This document shows positions 63,401 to 64,000 of a stretch of DNA of 64,000 nt, one piece after another. Below the pieces are notes generated by a model, which made no database searches, had not been told where the DNA came from, and saw only the letters and a program-made list of their open reading frames with translations. The stretch covers positions 22,408,980-22,472,979 of the forward strand of contig CM039464.1 of the NCBI GenBank assembly GCA_022414725.1, in the 5' to 3' direction. Source of the DNA: Microglena sp. YARC. Taxonomy: Eukaryota > Chlorophyta > Chlorophyceae > Chlamydomonadales > Chlamydomonadaceae. The number at the start of each line of letters is the position of its first letter. Position 1 is the first letter of the stretch. Position numbers and translations under genes: made by a program.

Positions 63401-63493
63401 CAGCAATTCTTTGACAGCATTGCCATCTGCTGCATACAATCTCTTGATATTGAGCTTCATCCGTGCTTTCGTCAACATGACTTGTGCCACAGA
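51143..63493 (-). CDS. IFT38: Intraflagellar transport protein IFT38 (CLUAP1/qilin), 3' eight exons
   Basis: IFT38 is a subunit of the IFT-B complex, which carries cargo along ciliary microtubules and is needed for cilium assembly. Eight exons with matching phases assemble to about 393 residues: the end of the N-terminal CH-like domain (KLNIKRLYAADGNAVKELLK), then KSGASLYDALGQEPELRDAR, a coiled coil (ELERNEKRLSTLQSVRPAYM, then DEYERL), YLDKFRNLEFLENELEAYYQ, an acidic segment and a Gly-rich tail. The order and spacing follow animal CLUAP1, in which KLN-KKLYQADGYAVKELLK and LETLQSVRPCFMDEYEK are the equivalent segments. About 70-80 N-terminal residues lie beyond the right edge. The introns are full of partial exon copies. 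The 3' end is uncertain: translation past the last donor stops at TAG 51143, but further splicing is possible. Confidence 0.93.
51490..52200 (-). repeat. Edge copies in the intron between exons F and H
   Basis: Acceptor-edge copies of exon H at about 51500-51533 (with a TAA), 51610-51655 and 51765, each after a CAG. Donor-edge copies of exon F (Gly-rich end followed by GTAAGTCT) at about 51868, 51945, 52035 and 52125, each about 85-95 bp from the next and separated by GTGTTAGATAAGAGCAGCC. Confidence 0.85.
52209..52437 (-). CDS. IFT38: IFT38 exon F, acidic linker and poly-Gly
   Basis: 229 nt entering in phase 2. The acceptor CCCTTCAG lies before 52437 and the donor GTAAGTC after 52209. It encodes AEELRMLRGEQEVDESKFRD, an Asp-rich run and a poly-Gly end. 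The upstream pyrimidine tract is made of CCCTAAACCCTA-like telomeric units. Confidence 0.85.
52449..53075 (-). repeat. Acceptor-edge copies of exon F
   Basis: Four partial copies of the first 30-60 nt of exon F (GCCGAGGAGCTGCGAATGTT and variants) at about 52560-52624, 52775-52821, 52930-52968 and 53040-53075, each with the CAG acceptor and parts of the telomere-like tract. Confidence 0.9.
52971..53011 (+). repeat. Interstitial TTTAGGG telomere-like repeat
   Basis: Five to six units of GGGTTTA with one GGGTTCA. Shorter runs lie at 52449-52475 and 53083-53092. This is the plant and green-algal telomere unit, which supports the lineage assignment. Confidence 0.9.
53320..53639 (-). repeat. Donor-edge copies of exon E
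   Basis: About five units of roughly 60 bp, each with GATGCAG, a T/A-rich stretch and GTGAGTGGTTGCTTGTTTGG or variants: the end of exon E with its donor and the first intron bases. Several have mutated donors. Confidence 0.8.
53640..53761 (-). CDS. IFT38: IFT38 exon E, second coiled-coil segment
   Basis: 122 nt from the acceptor CCGCAG to the donor GTGAGT, leaving phase 2. It encodes YLDKFRNLEFLENELEAYYQ then AEQEKMEAQDRRLKKMQKKL, which matches CLUAP1's [20 protein letters not shown] segment residue for residue in spacing. Confidence 0.92.
53829..54400 (-). repeat. About 100-bp tandem repeat, six units, intronic
   Basis: Units begin CACAGGGCTCAAAACGTAGC at 53829, 53928, 54029, 54129, 54229 and 54330. 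The motif GTAGCACCCCCAAA...CTTGTGCTAC also recurs at 60940-61710 in another intron of the same gene, so the same sequence was reused. Confidence 0.9.
54438..54645 (+). mobile_element. tRNA-derived SINE
   Basis: An A box (TGGTGTAGTGG, 54451-54461) and a B box (GGTTCGCTTCC, 54495-54505) are spaced as in a tRNA promoter, but no acceptor stem closes, so this is not a tRNA gene. The tail, with GGGTTCCCTTAATAGCACGC and CACCAGGCATTATCG, is shared with the inverted copy at 54788-54985. Confidence 0.7.
54788..54985 (-). mobile_element. tRNA-derived SINE, inverted copy
   Basis: A box TGGTCTAATGG (complement of 54965-54975) and B box GGTTTGACTCC (complement of 54922-54932). The body is the reverse complement of the tail at 54520-54645, so the two SINEs converge with their tails about 140 bp apart. 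Confidence 0.7.
55080..55316 (-). repeat. 18-bp minisatellite, about 12 copies
   Basis: GTGTACATCCCTGTAAAC and variants with GTAATC. The unit equals the first intron bases after the exon-D donor (complement of CTACAGGGATGTACAC), so the minisatellite grew from an intron edge. The period of 18 keeps several frames open on both strands. Confidence 0.92.
55317..56299 (-). repeat. Diverged donor-edge copies of exon D and TATGTACAGCC repeats
   Basis: Older copies of the exon-D donor edge at about 55328, 55889 and 56129, with another near 54748. Between 55580 and 55870 a CCATACACCAAATATGTATG block recurs every 25 to 70 bp. No independent gene. Confidence 0.8.
56300..57139 (-). repeat. 165-bp tandem array: exon-D end plus intron start, five near-identical units
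   Basis: Units begin at about 56300, 56465, 56631, 56796 and 56961. Each has the last 72 nt of exon D (SVRPAYMDEYERLQGELNDL then YGK), its GTATGATC donor and 93 nt of intron. Apart from single-base changes they look identical, so the expansion is recent or homogenised. The acceptor side of each unit (AAAGAAAAACAAAG) has no pyrimidine tract, so inclusion as exons is unlikely. Confidence 0.95.
57140..57340 (-). CDS. IFT38: IFT38 exon D, central coiled coil
   Basis: 201 nt, phase 0, acceptor AACAG before 57340 and donor GTATGC after 57140. It encodes VEDHVRSLETQLDELERNEK, DSKIDKKKVELERNEKRLST and LQSVRPAYMDEYERLQGELN. This is the best-conserved part and matches CLUAP1's [20 protein letters not shown] and SVRPCFMDEYEK. 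Confidence 0.95.
57430..57660 (-). repeat. Acceptor-edge copies of exon D with GT-rich tracts
   Basis: Two partial copies of the first 60 nt of exon D (VEDHVRSLETQLDELERN) at about 57437-57499 and 57601-57659. They are separated by GTGTGTGT and GGGGTGGGG tracts that also occupy 57360-57430 and 57690-57850. Confidence 0.9.
58005..58720 (+). repeat. AGAAAACGATTATATGAGG minisatellite
   Basis: About 35 imperfect units of 17-20 bp within the intron between exons C and D. Translations are repetitive in every frame. No gene. Confidence 0.9.
58745..59100 (-). repeat. Donor-edge copies of exon C
   Basis: Three partial copies of the last 50-60 nt of exon C (TDFVDRSIQEA) at about 58750-58800, 58893-58960 and 59025-59090. 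The third has a TAG at the Gln codon. The second keeps a GTGG donor. Confidence 0.9.
59225..59317 (-). CDS. IFT38: IFT38 exon C
   Basis: 93 nt, phase 0, acceptor TTTCCAG and donor GTGAGAG. It encodes EPELRDARARAIAGHVDTDF and VDRSIQEAISQ, which correspond to CLUAP1's EVELREMRTEAIARP and the following helix. Chosen among nine similar copies because only this one has both intact acceptor and donor around a full open frame. Confidence 0.9.
59390..60470 (-). repeat. Eight acceptor-edge copies of exon C
   Basis: Copies start at 59443, 59569, 59702, 59814, 59973, 60085, 60250 and 60463. Most keep a CAG acceptor and the GAGCCTGAG start, read EPEL-RDA-ARA-AG for 50-70 nt, then run into intron-like AGACAGCA repeats. 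Spacing is 110-210 bp. Confidence 0.93.
60471..60780. other. Intron sequence with AAATAAAT repeats
   Basis: A/T-rich TAAATAAATAAG tract at 60645-60700. No exon or copy seen. Confidence 0.5.
60790..62048 (-). repeat. Donor-edge copies of exon B with intron repeats
   Basis: The last 15-18 nt of exon B with its donor (GCCTTGGGGCAG then GTGAG or GTAAG) recur near 60803, 61424, 61525, 61740 and 61948, with weaker remnants near 61160 and 61285. Between them an intron block with GGCATTATATTTCAAATTGT and GTAGCACCCCCAAA recurs every 120-200 bp. Confidence 0.85.
62049..62168 (-). CDS. IFT38: IFT38 exon B
   Basis: 120 nt, phase 0, acceptor CATAG and donor GTAAGAG. It encodes DPAEAADFNNMLKGFNAKQI then KENASEIIKSGASLYDALGQ, equivalent to CLUAP1's LASEITSKGASLYDLLG. 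Confidence 0.93.
62186..62445 (+). repeat. GATGGTAAGGCAGTAC minisatellite
   Basis: About 12 imperfect units of 16-27 bp directly upstream of the exon-B acceptor on the gene strand, another acceptor-side expansion. Confidence 0.88.
62446..63343. other. Intron between exons A and B: dispersed repeats
   Basis: 62508-62565 (TTATCCTGGTGCCCTAGTGG) is a stray copy of the leader found upstream of BTB copies 1 and 3. 62640-62690 resembles the dispersed CCCTGGACTG repeat. 63068-63143 is an AT-rich hairpin with arms GTACGATA and TATCGTAC and an inner palindrome at 63101-63128. Confidence 0.6.
63344..63493 (-). CDS. IFT38: IFT38 exon A, end of the CH-like domain
   Basis: 150 nt, phase 0, acceptor TGTGCAG and donor GTGAGAC. 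It encodes SVAQVMLTKARMKLNIKRLY and AADGNAVKELLKVASLLLRA, matching CLUAP1's [20 protein letters not shown] segment. It is the most upstream exon visible. Confidence 0.95.
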
Positions 63494-63579
63494 CTGCACA
63501 CAACGCAAAAGTTGGACAAGTTAGGATGAGCTCACAAGCGGCTTTTGAATATTGTCATAGACCAACAGTGAACAAACTT

Positions 63580-63840
63580 AGAAGTACAGTCTCTTGATCT
63601 TGAGCTTCATTTGTGCTTTTGTCAACATGACCTGTGCCACAGACTGCGCACAACGCAAAGGTTGGACAGGTTCAGAAATTGAGCTTCATCTGTGCTTTCG
63701 TCAACATGACTTGTGCCACAGACTGCACACTACGCAAAGGTTGGACAAGTTAGGCTGAGCTCATGCGCCGCTGTTGAATATTGTCACAAACTCAGCATTT
63801 CAGAAACTGATAGGTACAGTCTCTTGATCTTGAGCTTCAG
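63580..63840 (-). repeat. Acceptor-edge copies of exon A
   Basis: Partial copies at 63586-63643 (SVAQVMLTKAQMKLKIKRL), 63676-63722 (SVAQVMLTKAQMKL) and 63816-63840, the first two with TGCGCAG or TGTGCAG acceptors. The flanking intron motif TTGGACAAGTTAGG is repeated with them. Confidence 0.93.
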
Positions 63841-64000
63841 TGATATATTCAAGGTTTGGGGCCTAAAGTTGAAGTATGTATAGTGCTCGATGACCAGGTC
63901 TGGGATTTGGGAGATGAAAACATTACAAATTGGTCTGCATGATATTGCTTACATTCTGGCTGAACCAATAAACTCATGTATCGGTCACATCTAGGGTTTG
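63841..64000. other. Right edge, IFT38 intron
   Basis: No exon recognised. The missing N-terminal exons should lie beyond 64000. Confidence 0.5.

Overview
The window looks like nuclear DNA of a ciliated green alga. The evidence is: a spliced gene for the ciliary protein IFT38/CLUAP1, interstitial plant-type TTTAGGG repeats, a Dualen-like non-LTR retrotransposon carrying two endonucleases, a Ty1/copia element, and dense MITEs and micro- and minisatellites. No species can be named. The standard genetic code fits the spliced gene.

Bases 1-27,600 and 40,400-46,700 are three same-strand copies of a locus built around a 516-codon BTB-BACK gene. Copy 1 (812-2362) is open. Copy 2 (14414-15972) has a frameshift. 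Copy 3 (40933-42483) has one in-frame TAA. Their 3' flanks align with each other for several kilobases, so insertions stand out: a 6.4 kb copia element in copy 1 (3347-9780, 206-bp LTRs, 5-bp target duplication), and in copy 2 a 2.85 kb inverted-repeat DNA element (16160-19008) holding a histone-H3-tail-like reading frame, plus a 5'-truncated Dualen-like fragment (20333-22680).

Bases 27643-39642 are an apparently full-length 12 kb Dualen-like element on the minus strand, flanked by a 14-bp target duplication. In order it encodes a large ORF1 with 23-residue repeats, a hydrophobic segment, a cysteine-protease module whose Gln/Cys/His/Asn spacing equals that of Josephin deubiquitinases, a SUMO-interaction-like motif, an APE endonuclease, reverse transcriptase, RNase H, a CCHC finger and a restriction-like endonuclease. 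Three in-frame TAGs and two frameshifts probably silence this copy.

Bases 46,700-51,100 are mostly dispersed repeats and C/T-rich sequence. From about 51.1 kb to beyond the right edge lies the minus-strand IFT38 gene, of which eight exons were assembled with matching splice phases. Its introns are the most unusual structure in the window. They carry ladders of partial exon copies: splice-acceptor edges repeated upstream of an exon and splice-donor edges repeated downstream. Minisatellites grown from intron sequence, telomere-like repeats and an inverted pair of tRNA-derived SINEs are mixed in.
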